This document shows, piece after piece, positions 53,579-61,529 of a stretch of 64,000 nt of DNA. The stretch covers positions 62,001-126,000 of the forward strand of contig DPDV01000013.1 of the NCBI GenBank assembly GCA_003534295.1, written 5' to 3'. The translations under genes and the position numbers were made by a program. Position 1 is the first letter of the stretch. Each line of letters begins with the position of its first letter. The notes beneath the pieces were generated by a model. That model saw nothing but the letters and a program-made list of their open reading frames with translations. It had not been told where the DNA came from and searched no databases. The stretch is from Clostridiales bacterium (GTDB lineage Bacteria; Bacillota; Clostridia; TANB77; CAG-508).

Positions 53579-55572
53579 CATTACAAGAAGCAAAAGAAAG
53601 GATTAATGAATTAAAGCCTAAAATTGAATATTATACTATAAAATATTACGAAGATGAACAGGTTATAAGCGATTTTGATTTTGATACATTAATGAAAGAA
53701 TTAAAACAAATTGAAGAGGAATATCCACAGCTTATAACTACTGATTCTCCAACACAAAAAGTTGGGACAAGTCCTATAAAAAAAGGGTTTAAAAAAGTAA
53801 CACATAAAGTTCCACTTCAAAGTTTACAAGATGTTTTTTCTTTTGAAGAAGTCAGAGAATTTGATACAAGAATGCAAAAGTTGGCAGAAGAATATAATTT
53901 ACCATTGGAATATGTTGTAGAAACAAAAATTGATGGATTATCTACTGCACTAGAATATAAAAATGGAATTTTTGTACAAGGGGCAACAAGAGGAAATGGT
54001 CTTGTAGGCGAGGATGTTACAGATAATTTGAAAACAGTAAGAAGTATACCACATAAATTAAAAGAACCTATAAATATAATTGTGCGTGGAGAAATTTTTA
54101 TAGGAAAAAATGAGTTTGATGAGTTAAATGAAGCAAGAATGGCAGACGAGGAAGAAAGATTTGCAAATGCAAGAAATGCGGCTGCTGGTTCACTTAGACA
54201 GTTGGATAGCAAAATAACTGCACAAAGACCTTTAGACATATATATTTTTAATATTCAAGAGACGGAAGATAAAACTATAACTACACATTATCAAGGACTA
54301 GAATATCTTGAAAAAATAGGATTTAATGTAAATCCAGTAAAAATATTATGCAAAAATATAAATGAAGTAATTAAGGCTATAGAAAAAATAGGTAAGGACA
54401 GAGAAAGTTTGACCTTTGGAATAGATGGAGCAGTTGTTAAGGTAAATAATTTAGAGTTAAGGGAAAAAATAGGAACAACATATAAAACACCAAAGTGGGC
54501 AGTAGCGTATAAATATCCGCCAGAAAAAAAAGAAACAAGAGTTAAAGATATAATATGCCAGGTTGGCAGAACAGGTGCAATAACGCCAATGGCAATTTTA
54601 GACACAGTAAATGTAGCTGGCTCAAATATTTCTAAAACTACATTACACAACGAGGACTTTATAAAAGAGAAAGATATAAGAATAGGAGATACTGTAATAA
54701 TTCAAAAAGCAGGGGATGTTATACCAGAAATTGTAGAAGTGGTAAAAAGTAGAAGAACAGGAGAAGAAAAACAATTTGAAATGCCTAAGACTTGCCCTGT
54801 ATGTGGTGCAAATGCTGTAAGAGAAGAAGGAGAAGCAGTTATACGTTGTATAGGTGTTGAATGCCCTGCAAAATTGTACAGAGGAATATTACATTTTGTA
54901 TCAAAAGATGCAATGGATATAAAAGGTTTAGGAGATGCGATAATAGATGAATTAATAAGTAGAAAGTTAATAGAAAATATTGCTGATTTATATAAACTAA
55001 CGTTAGAAGATTTGAAATCATTAAAAAAAGATGGAAAGAAATTTGCACAAAATTTGATAGATTCAATAGAAGAAAGCAAAACAAGAGATTTATATAGAGT
55101 AATAACTTCTTTAGGTATTAGACATGTAGGAGTAAAGCTTGCGAAAAGCTTGGCTAAAGAATATACAACAATGGATAATTTAATAGATGCTGAACTAGAA
55201 GAACTAAAACAGAAACAAGATGTCGGGTTAATAACAGCAGAGAGTATATATAATTTCTTTAAACAAGAACAAAGTATAGACTTAATAAATAGACTAAAAC
55301 AAGCAGGAGTAAATATGCAGCTGAAACAGGAACATGGCACAGATAATAGGTTCGATGGAAAAATTTTTGTTTTAACAGGTGCTTTAGAAAAATTTTCTAG
55401 AGAAGAGGCAAGCGAAGTAATAGAAAAGTTTGGTGGAAAAACTTCAAGCAGTGTCTCTAAAAAAACAGATTATGTTTTAGCAGGGGAAGATGCAGGAAGT
55501 AAGTTAAAAAAAGCAAAAGAGCTTGGAATAACAATTCTAACAGAAGAAGAATTTAATAAAATGATTAAATAA
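53575..55572 (+). CDS. ligA: NAD-dependent DNA ligase
   Basis: Seals nicks in replication and repair (665 residues). Domains in order: Ia, adenylation domain with the catalytic lysine motif ETKIDGLS (about 115), RGNGLVGEDVTDNLKT, OB fold (VCQVGRTGAITPMA), four-cysteine zinc finger (CPVC...CIGVECP), helix-hairpin-helix region, and a BRCT domain (DGKIFVLTGALEKFSREEA...). Length is normal. Coupled to pgsA by an ATGA overlap. Confidence 0.97.
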   Translation: MTLQEAKERINELKPKIEYYTIKYYEDEQVISDFDFDTLMKELKQIEEEYPQLITTDSPTQKVGTSPIKKGFKKVTHKVPLQSLQDVFSFEEVREFDTRMQKLAEEYNLPLEYVVETKIDGLSTALEYKNGIFVQGATRGNGLVGEDVTDNLKTVRSIPHKLKEPINIIVRGEIFIGKNEFDELNEARMADEEERFANARNAAAGSLRQLDSKITAQRPLDIYIFNIQETEDKTITTHYQGLEYLEKIGFNVNPVKILCKNINEVIKAIEKIGKDRESLTFGIDGAVVKVNNLELREKIGTTYKTPKWAVAYKYPPEKKETRVKDIICQVGRTGAITPMAILDTVNVAGSNISKTTLHNEDFIKEKDIRIGDTVIIQKAGDVIPEIVEVVKSRRTGEEKQFEMPKTCPVCGANAVREEGEAVIRCIGVECPAKLYRGILHFVSKDAMDIKGLGDAIIDELISRKLIENIADLYKLTLEDLKSLKKDGKKFAQNLIDSIEESKTRDLYRVITSLGIRHVGVKLAKSLAKEYTTMDNLIDAELEELKQKQDVGLITAESIYNFFKQEQSIDLINRLKQAGVNMQLKQEHGTDNRFDGKIFVLTGALEKFSREEASEVIEKFGGKTSSSVSKKTDYVLAGEDAGSKLKKAKELGITILTEEEFNKMIK

Positions 55573-55591
55573 AAAGGAAATGAGAAGAGAT

Positions 55592-55834
55592 ATGGAAGGT
55601 AAATATACATTTAAAGAATTTTACGAAAACCTAGAAAATGGATATCAAATTTACTATACTTATGTACGTAACAGATACCTAATATTTAAAACAGCTGAAA
55701 ACTGCTACACACAAAAACTATTGAGCAAAGCAGAAAAAAATCCGCAACCTGCCCATGCAATGCTTACATTTAAAAGAGTAAAAGAAATGTTCCCACATAT
55801 GGAAGAAATAGAGTATAAAGTAATGAACACTTGA
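55592..55834 (+). CDS. Small unknown protein after ligA
   Basis: Not recognised. A soluble protein of about 80 residues, rich in aromatic and charged residues (YTFKEFYENLENGYQIYYTYVRNRYLIFKTAENCYTQKL). ATG at 55580 also fits, seven bases after the ligA stop. Its stop codon overlaps the -35 of the promoter for the hairpin array. Position suggests co-transcription with ligA. Confidence 0.6.
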   Translation: MEGKYTFKEFYENLENGYQIYYTYVRNRYLIFKTAENCYTQKLLSKAEKNPQPAHAMLTFKRVKEMFPHMEEIEYKVMNT

Positions 55835-55859
55835 CATAAATAAGAAAATGATGTATAAT
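55831..55859 (+). promoter_or_regulatory. Consensus promoter of the hairpin array
   Basis: TTGACA (55831-55836) and TATAAT (55854-55859), exact 17-base spacer. The -35 overlaps the stop of the preceding gene. Confidence 0.88.
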
Positions 55860-55890
55860 AAGAATCCAACAAAAAGTCCCTTAACGGGCA

Positions 55891-56216
55891 AAGGATTAAC
55901 TTGTATTTCGCGCAGTTAATCCTTAGAAAGGAGGCAATATGCCTCAAAGCGAAAAAGTTAAAATATTTGACCAGCTTTGGCGACTGGTCAAACTTGGAGA
56001 GTTTGTTGCTCTCCAGGAGGAAAACTTTTTGACTCTCTCCGTATCCGGGGAGAGCAGAGAGGAATCGTTGCACAGAGCAGATCTGCTCTGTGCAGTGATT
56101 AGGGCAATGCGATCACCAGCAACAGTACGGCAATTGCTGGTGATCGCAGTCAACGATCGCCTTGTGAAGGTCAGGGCGATCGTTGACTTGGGGTAACATA
56201 AAGCTGTTACCCCAAG
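55891..56216 (+). other. Array of nine consecutive hairpins, G+C-rich (possible structured RNA)
   Basis: Nine inverted repeats follow each other: A 55891-55901/55914-55924 (11 bp); B 55931-55936/55940-55945 (6 bp, enclosing the ATG); C 55966-55974/55984-55992 (9 bp); D 55993-56001/56009-56017 (9 bp, one wobble); E 56033-56040/56047-56054 (8 bp, one wobble); F a perfect 26-base palindrome at 56069-56094; G 56108-56122/56134-56148 (15 bp); H 56149-56161/56175-56187 (13 bp); I 56187-56198/56205-56216 (12 bp). Neighbouring stems abut or nearly abut. By my count 55981-56160 is about 52% G+C, far above neighbours (23% in the line before). No similar structure is seen elsewhere in the window. Confidence 0.85.
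55939..56196 (+). CDS. Unrecognised 85-codon frame lying within the hairpin array
   Basis: Not recognised. AAAGGAGG (55927-55934) is a strong ribosome binding site five bases before the ATG. The product would be soluble and helical, with FDQLWRLVKLGEFVALQEE near the start and LHRADLLCAVIRAM and RQLLVIAVNDRLVKVRAIVD later. Codon choice (ctg, gtc, cgg, gcg, atc) is unlike host genes. Stems C to H lie wholly within the frame, and hairpin B encloses the start codon. The stop lies in stem I. Either a real imported small gene or a chance frame over a structured RNA. Confidence 0.5.
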   Translation: MPQSEKVKIFDQLWRLVKLGEFVALQEENFLTLSVSGESREESLHRADLLCAVIRAMRSPATVRQLLVIAVNDRLVKVRAIVDLG

Positions 56217-56255
56217 AAAAAAGAAGGAGGTGAGGAATGAATTTTCCTCATCTCC
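56217..56255 (-). terminator. Terminator of rqcH (minus strand)
   Basis: A 12-pair stem (56226-56237 with 56244-56255) is followed on the minus strand by TTCTTTTTT. Read on the plus strand the stem is unbroken through a G-T pair. Confidence 0.75.
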
Positions 56256-56259
56256 GATA

Positions 56260-57936
56260 TTATATTTTAGTAGGTATTACATTAACAGTTTTATAATTAG
56301 TATAAATAACCATGCCAGGCTTTGCTTTAGGCATTTTTTTTACGTTTTTCTTCAAAGTATAATCAACAGGTACATTAGATGAATATTTAGACTTACTGTA
56401 ATATGCAGCTATGGCAGCACACTTATTTATAACTTCTTGTGGAGGCATTTTTCCATCAGTCTTTAATATTAAATGACTTCCATGACTATCTTTAACATGA
56501 AACCAGTAGTCATTTGAGTTAGCTAATTTATGAGTAATATATTCATTTTGTAAATTGTTTTTTCCAACAAAAATGGTAAATTCATCTATTGCATATTTTA
56601 TTACTTCAAAATTCTTTTTTTTGTTAGAAGTATTTTTTACTTTAGAAGGTTTTACAAGTATACCAGAAATTTCATCATACACATCATTTAATTCTTCAAT
56701 TGAGAGTGCATTATTTACAGAATAAATAACGCTTTCTATGTACTCAATTTCTTGCTCAATTTCAAATTTTTGCTTAGTTACAATTTCGTAAGTCGATTTT
56801 AACTTGTTATATTTTTTAAAAAACCTTTTAGCATTTTCACTTGGCGAAATTGAACTATCCAAAGGAATTGTTATTATTTTGTTCCCTTCATAATAATTTT
56901 CTAAGTCAACACTATTAATATTATAATTGTTTATACGATATAAATTGCTTATAATTAATTCGCCGTATAATTTATAAGTATTCATCTCATTGCATTCTTT
57001 TAGCTTTAAATTAATATTTTGCAATTTTATTTGTAGCTTTTTTATATTGTTAAGTAATAGTTTTAATATATTATTCTTAAAATTTTTAAAGTTTTCCGCA
57101 TCTTCTTTTCTGGTGTAAAAGTCGTCCAAAAAGAAATTAATAGACAAATTGCCTTCTTTACTTCCATTCTCTAGATAGAAATCTTTATCATACAATGCAC
57201 ATATAATATTATTTGAATTTAGATTATTTATTAAATTACAAATATAATTGTATATAATAAATAAATTTTGGCTATTTATTTCACAAGGAATATTTAATAG
57301 AGTGCAACAATGTTCAATAAAATTTCTACTAATTCCAGTAAACATAGCAGAAAAGCAAGTCGGTAAATCGTTATTTTTATCATTAAATAATTCCTCAAAG
57401 TCATCAAAATTATTATAAGACAATAAATCTAGCTTATTAGAAGTAGGAAATAGATATTTAAATTTAGGCAATATATCTCTATTTGAACCATTAGAAGTAG
57501 ATAAATGTCTTAAACTATTTATTATAATATCACAATCATCAAGCAAAATGACGTTGCTATGTTTTCCCATAAGTTCAACTATTAGTTTTTTGGTTGTAAA
57601 ATTATCAGACATATCTAAATCTTCAAATTCAATAACAACAACTCTTTCTAAGCCTAAAGAATAAATTCGAGAAATCCTAGTGTTTAACAAATACTTTCTT
57701 AAAACCATACAGAAGTTAGAGGCAACAAGAGGATTAGGCTTTGTATTTGTTGTTAAGTTAATTCTATAATTAGCAGAGGAAATATTTATATTAAGTGCAT
57801 ATTTTATACCACTTACATAAACACCAATTAAAACCTCATCAGAAGATGGGCAAAAAATTTTATCTATCTTTCCACCAACTAAAGAATTATTTAATTCATA
57901 TACAACACTTTTGGTAACTAAACCATCAAAGGCCAT
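56260..57936 (-). CDS. rqcH: Ribosome quality control protein RqcH (NFACT family, formerly fibronectin-binding)
   Basis: The bacterial Rqc2/NEMF homologue (558 residues), which binds stalled 50S subunits and directs alanine tailing of trapped peptides. It starts MAFDGLVTKSVVYELNNSLVGGKIDKIFCPS (NFACT-N), has a long coiled-coil middle, and ends with the NFACT-R domain DYWFHVKDSHGSHLILKTDGKMP and AAYYSKSKYSSNVPVDYT. Older annotations call it fibronectin-binding; the ribosome role is better supported for the family. It is transcribed alone toward the hairpin array. Confidence 0.92.
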   Translation of the reverse strand: MAFDGLVTKSVVYELNNSLVGGKIDKIFCPSSDEVLIGVYVSGIKYALNINISSANYRINLTTNTKPNPLVASNFCMVLRKYLLNTRISRIYSLGLERVVVIEFEDLDMSDNFTTKKLIVELMGKHSNVILLDDCDIIINSLRHLSTSNGSNRDILPKFKYLFPTSNKLDLLSYNNFDDFEELFNDKNNDLPTCFSAMFTGISRNFIEHCCTLLNIPCEINSQNLFIIYNYICNLINNLNSNNIICALYDKDFYLENGSKEGNLSINFFLDDFYTRKEDAENFKNFKNNILKLLLNNIKKLQIKLQNINLKLKECNEMNTYKLYGELIISNLYRINNYNINSVDLENYYEGNKIITIPLDSSISPSENAKRFFKKYNKLKSTYEIVTKQKFEIEQEIEYIESVIYSVNNALSIEELNDVYDEISGILVKPSKVKNTSNKKKNFEVIKYAIDEFTIFVGKNNLQNEYITHKLANSNDYWFHVKDSHGSHLILKTDGKMPPQEVINKCAAIAAYYSKSKYSSNVPVDYTLKKNVKKMPKAKPGMVIYTNYKTVNVIPTKI

Positions 57937-58010
57937 TTTAAATCACTCCATATACTTTAAAAACTTTTGAGAAAATTATAACAAATTACAGAGGATTTGT
58001 AAACTTTCTA

Positions 58011-58040
58011 TTGACATTAAAGAAGTTTGTGCCTTATAAT
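58011..58040 (+). promoter_or_regulatory. sigH promoter
   Basis: TTGACA (58011-58016) and TATAAT (58035-58040) with an 18-base spacer, 40 bases before the ATG. Confidence 0.75.
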
Positions 58041-58079
58041 ACTCTCATAGAGGAAAACTTCAGGAGGGTGCAGAAAAAT

Positions 58080-58721
58080 ATGAATAAAAAAAGTGTGTTT
58101 TTTTCTTCGAATTTAAATTATGACACTATAGATGACGAAAAAATAGTGGATTTTGTTAAATCTGGGGATAAATGTGCGTTAGAGTATCTTATTAACAAAT
58201 ACAGAAACCTAGTAAATCTAAAGGTTAATAGATATTTTATAATAGGTGCAGAAAGAGAAGACATTGTACAGGAAGGCTTAATAGGTTTATTTAAAGCTAT
58301 TAAAAATTTTAATACAGCCAAACAAAACTCTTTTAAAACATTTGCTGGTTTATGTATAGAAAGACAATTGATAACTGCTATAAAAACTTCAAATAGGCAA
58401 AAACACATGCCACTTAATTCATATTTATCACTAAATCAGGTGGCTTATGAGGGAGAAGACAATGACACAGAGTTAATAGATACATTTGATTCAAAAACAA
58501 TAGAAGACCCACTTGAGACTATAACAAAAAGAGAATATTATGCAAGAGTAGAAAGCACTATAGACAAAATGCTTAGTGATTTTGAAAAGCGAGTGTTAAA
58601 TAGATATATAAAAGGCGAAAGCTATGTACAAATTGCAGAAAGACTAAATGCACCGGTAAAATCAGTAGATAATGCAATACAAAGAATAAGAAAAAAAGCG
58701 ACAAAAGAAATAACAGAATAG
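58080..58721 (+). CDS. sigH: RNA polymerase sporulation sigma factor SigH
   Basis: The sigma factor for early sporulation and post-exponential genes (213 residues). Region 2 includes DKCALEYLINKYRNLVNLKVNRYFI, EREDIVQEGLIGLFKAIKNF and FKTFAGLCIERQLITAIK; region 4 includes FEKRVLNRYIKGESYVQIAERLNAPVKSVDNAIQRIRKK. The frame is open from TTG 58011, but that codon is the -35 box; AGGAGGG at 58062-58068 supports ATG 58080. spoVS in this window is a likely target by analogy. Confidence 0.93.
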   Translation: MNKKSVFFSSNLNYDTIDDEKIVDFVKSGDKCALEYLINKYRNLVNLKVNRYFIIGAEREDIVQEGLIGLFKAIKNFNTAKQNSFKTFAGLCIERQLITAIKTSNRQKHMPLNSYLSLNQVAYEGEDNDTELIDTFDSKTIEDPLETITKREYYARVESTIDKMLSDFEKRVLNRYIKGESYVQIAERLNAPVKSVDNAIQRIRKKATKEITE

Positions 58722-58752
58722 AATGTGCATATATCATATATGCACAAAATAT

Positions 58753-58828
58753 GCTTCTATAGCTCAGTAGGTAGAGCACAGCCATGGTAAGGCTGGGGTC
58801 GCCGGTTCGATTCCGGCTGGAAGCTCCA
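58753..58828 (+). tRNA. tRNA-Thr (anticodon GGT)
   Basis: A 76-base cloverleaf. The acceptor stem pairs GCTTCTA with TGGAAGC, the D-arm has AGCTCAGTAGGTAGAGC, the anticodon stem CAGCC/GGCTG holds the loop ATGGTAA (anticodon GGT), and the T arm is CCGGTTCGATTCCGG. CCA is encoded. Confidence 0.96.
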
Positions 58829-58860
58829 TTTTATGCATTAAGAAAGGAACGTGAATAAAT

Positions 58861-59952
58861 ATGAAAATGGGAATAGTTGGACTTCCAAATGTTGGTAAAA
58901 GTACATTGTTTAATGCTATTACAAATGCAGGAGCAGAATGTGCAAATTACCCTTTTTGCACTATAGAACCTAATATTGGAGTTGTACCAGTACCAGATAA
59001 AAGATTAGATGTTTTAGCAGAAATGTATAAAACACAAAAAATAACACATGCAATAGTAGAATTTGTTGACATTGCTGGCTTAGTAAAAGGAGCAAGCAAA
59101 GGAGAGGGTCTTGGAAATAAGTTTTTATCACATATAAGAGAAGTTGATGCAATTTGCGAAGTAGTAAGATGCTTTGAAGATAGTAATATAACACATGTTG
59201 ATGGAACTATTAATCCAATAAGAGATATTGAAACAATAAATTTAGAGCTTGTTTTTGCTGATATTGAAACAATTGATAAGAAAATTGAAAGCGTAAAGAA
59301 AAAAATAAAAGCAGACAAAAAATTTCAAGAAGAACTAGATTTGTTAGAAAAAATAAAAGATACACTGGAGCAGGGAAAACCGGCTAGGTCCTTGGATTTT
59401 ACAGATGAAGAAATAGGCTTACTAAAGGAAACATTTCTACTTACAATGAAGCCAATACTGTATATTGCAAATATTTCTGAACATCAAATTGAAAATATTG
59501 AAGATGACAAATATGTAAAACAAGTTATTGAGTATGCAGAACAGGAAAATGCAGAAGTTGTTCCACTTTGCGTTAAAATAGAAGAAGAGCTTGCAAGCTT
59601 AGAAGGACAGGACAAACAAGAAATGATGGAAGCATTGGGAATTAAAGAATCTGGACTAGATAGAGTTATACAAAAAAGTTATAATCTATTAGGACTAATG
59701 TCTTTTTTAACAGCAGGTGAGCCAGAGGTAAGAGCATGGACTATAAAGAAAGGTACCAAAGCCCCACAAGCAGCCGGAAAAATACATACAGACATAGAAA
59801 GAGGATTTATAAGAGCAGAAGTAGTCTCATATGATGACCTTATAAAAGAGGGTTCAATGAGTAATGCAAAAGAAAAAGGTCTAGTGCGTTCAGAGGGCAA
59901 GGAGTATATAATGCAAGAAGGAGATATTGTTTTATTTAGATTTAATGTGTAA
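58861..59952 (+). CDS. ychF: Redox-regulated ATPase YchF
   Basis: An Obg-family P-loop protein (363 residues) that prefers ATP. G1 is GLPNVGKSTLFNAIT, followed by NYPFCTIEPNIGVV, DIAGLVKGASKGEGLGNKFL and a NISE G4 variant. A coiled-coil arm and a C-terminal TGS domain (FLTAGEPEVRAW, EVVSYDDL, AKEKGLVRSEGKEYIMQEGDIVLFRFNV) complete it. The AAGAAAGGAACG ribosome binding site is upstream. Confidence 0.96.
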   Translation: MKMGIVGLPNVGKSTLFNAITNAGAECANYPFCTIEPNIGVVPVPDKRLDVLAEMYKTQKITHAIVEFVDIAGLVKGASKGEGLGNKFLSHIREVDAICEVVRCFEDSNITHVDGTINPIRDIETINLELVFADIETIDKKIESVKKKIKADKKFQEELDLLEKIKDTLEQGKPARSLDFTDEEIGLLKETFLLTMKPILYIANISEHQIENIEDDKYVKQVIEYAEQENAEVVPLCVKIEEELASLEGQDKQEMMEALGIKESGLDRVIQKSYNLLGLMSFLTAGEPEVRAWTIKKGTKAPQAAGKIHTDIERGFIRAEVVSYDDLIKEGSMSNAKEKGLVRSEGKEYIMQEGDIVLFRFNV

Positions 59953-60012
59953 ATAATTGCACGAAATACAATATTAAATTATTTTAATGACATACAGCAC
60001 ACTAGGCAACAT

Positions 60013-60056
60013 AAATCACCTCATTTCATATTATGTAATATGGAATGAGGTGATTT
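60013..60056. promoter_or_regulatory. Long hairpin that buries the ZIP gene's ribosome binding site
   Basis: Arms of 21 bases (60013-60033 and 60036-60056) pair with one G-T wobble. The right arm contains GAGGTG (60047-60052), the ribosome binding site for TTG 60060. It could serve as a ychF terminator or as a translational switch; there is no strong T run. Confidence 0.7.
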
Positions 60057-60059
60057 AGA

Positions 60060-60858
60060 TTGAATTGGTTTGAGAGCTTAACACCAGTTATGCAAGCAAT
60101 ATTAGCTACGACCTTTACGTGGGCTGTAACGGCTTTAGGAGCTCTTATTGTATGTTTTTTTAAAGAAATGAATGGCAAGATTTTAGATACCATTTTAGGT
60201 TTTAGTGCAGGAGTGATGATTGCAGCATCTTTTTGGTCTTTAATTGCACCAGCCATAGATTTATCGGCAGAACTTGGCTACATAGCTTGGTTGCTACCAG
60301 CACTTGGCTTTGTGCTAGGAGGAATGTTTGTATTAATATCAGATGGTTTCTTAGACAGGATGTTAAAAGCAAAAAACAACTTAAAAAGTTCAACATCTTT
60401 AAAAAGAAGTATACTTTTAATATCTGCTATAACTATTCACAACATACCAGAAGGAATGGCAGTTGGAGTAGCCTTTGGAGGAATTGCAAATAATGTTCCA
60501 CGGAATGACAATAATTGGAGCTATTATGTTGGCAATTGGAATAGGCATTCAAAATTTTCCGGAAGGAGCAGCAGTTGCATTACCATTAAGAAGAGAAGGT
60601 TATTCAAGATTTAAGAGTTTCATGATAGGGCAAGCGTCAGCATTAGTGGAACCAATATCTGCTGTAATTGGCGCAATACTTGTAATATATATAAGGAGTA
60701 TAATGCCATTTTTACTTGCATTTGCAGCAGGAGCAATGATTATAGTGGCAGCAAGAGAATTGTTACCAGAATCTGTTAAGGAACACAAAAATCTGTCAAC
60801 ACTTGGACTTATATTAGGTTTTGTTATAATGATGATTTTAGATGTAGCATTAGGATAA
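60060..60858 (+). pseudogene. ZIP-family metal transporter, frameshifted
   Basis: Two frames together make one ZIP (GufA-like) transporter of about 265 residues. The first (from TTG 60060) runs through TILGFSAGVMIAASFWSLIAPAID and the metal-site helix AITIHNIPEGMAVGVAFGGIANN. The second carries AIGIGIQNFPEGAAVALPLRREG and ends at 60858. The switch, by one base, falls at about 60490-60505. Both HNIPEG/QNFPEG metal motifs are intact. The cause may be a true mutation or a base error in the assembly; I see no classic slippery site. Confidence 0.8.
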
Positions 60859-60877
60859 AAAAAATTGTAAAAAAGGC

Positions 60878-60906
60878 TTGACTATGTGCGACAAAAATAG
60901 TACAAT
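60878..60906 (+). promoter_or_regulatory. Promoter of the sorting-signal protein
   Basis: TTGACT (60878-60883) and TACAAT (60901-60906), 17 bases apart. Confidence 0.65.
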
Positions 60907-60970
60907 TAATTATGTAAGAAGTTATTTAAAGGTAATTTAAAAATATATGTCGAAAGAAGAGGTAAAAGAT

Positions 60971-61336
60971 ATGTCAAATGTACTAAAAAAGACTTTATTA
61001 GTTTTAGGTGTAATAATATTAATAAGTGCGGTAGCATTACCATTAATTAGCAAGGTAAAAGCAACAAACGAAGACTTGGACTTGAATTCACTAATTGATG
61101 ATGGTGACGACAACAATACAGCAAACAATAATACTGAAAATTCTTCTAATAATACAACCGATGGAAATACGGAAAATACAAATGTAACATTAAATGATAA
61201 AGACAACAAAAATACTAGTGAAAATACAATACCAAAAACAGGTGTTACAGAAGATATTACAGTAATAGGTTTTATCGTTGTATGTGTTGGTTCTGCTGTA
61301 TATGCATATAGAAAAGTAAGAAGTTATAATGTATAA
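60971..61336 (+). CDS. Small cell-surface protein with an IPKTG sorting signal
   Basis: A predicted exported protein (121 residues). The signal peptide VLKKTLLVLGVIILISAVAL continues to a VKA cleavage site; a 60-residue Asn/Thr/Asp-rich spacer follows, then IPKTG, a hydrophobic helix and a basic tail (YRKVRSYNV), the layout of sortase substrates. The frame opens at 60947 but AAGAGGTAAA supports 60971. No sortase gene is in the window. Function unknown. Confidence 0.75.
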   Translation: MSNVLKKTLLVLGVIILISAVALPLISKVKATNEDLDLNSLIDDGDDNNTANNNTENSSNNTTDGNTENTNVTLNDKDNKNTSENTIPKTGVTEDITVIGFIVVCVGSAVYAYRKVRSYNV

Positions 61337-61360
61337 AATTAAAGATAATAAAAGATAAAA

Positions 61361-61399
61361 AGATGATTTTTGTATAATGCAGAAATCATCTTTTTTTAT
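61361..61399 (+). terminator. Terminator after the sorting-signal gene
   Basis: AAAGATGATTT (61361-61371) pairs with AAATCATCTTT (61385-61395), then T-rich. Confidence 0.88.
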
Positions 61400-61484
61400 G
61401 TTGTAGGAGAATCTTGATTGAACGTCATGTGAAATTAAAAAATAATATTTTTTTCAAAAAAGGATGCAAAAATATATTAATGTA

Positions 61485-61493
61485 TGATACAAT
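61485..61493 (+). promoter_or_regulatory. Possible extended -10 promoter for pyrH
   Basis: TGATACAAT, 37 bases before the ATG; no clear -35 box. Confidence 0.45.
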
Positions 61494-61529
61494 GTAACAA
61501 GTAAATTTTAAATAAAGGAGAGTGCAAAT

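Noticed and set aside
55939..56196. Idea that the hairpin array is an Obelisk or viroid-like sequence.
   Set aside because: Those fold into one long rod through distant pairing; here every stem is local and the DNA is chromosomal with a bacterial promoter.
55891..56216. CRISPR array or integron attC cluster.
   Set aside because: The stems differ in sequence from each other; there are no repeated units with spacers, no cas genes and no integrase next to them.
56236..56292. 19-residue plus-strand frame (from ATG 56236) with a strong ribosome-binding-like sequence.
   Set aside because: The purine-rich sequence is the arm of the rqcH terminator and the frame is antisense to the end of rqcH.
58011..58079. 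TTG at 58011 as the start of sigH (longer protein).
   Set aside because: That TTG is the first codon of the TTGACA -35 box, and AGGAGGG supports ATG 58080.
60485..60510. Programmed ribosomal frameshift in the ZIP gene.
   Set aside because: No X-XXY-YYZ slippery heptamer, internal Shine-Dalgarno or downstream pseudoknot was seen; mutation or base error is simpler.
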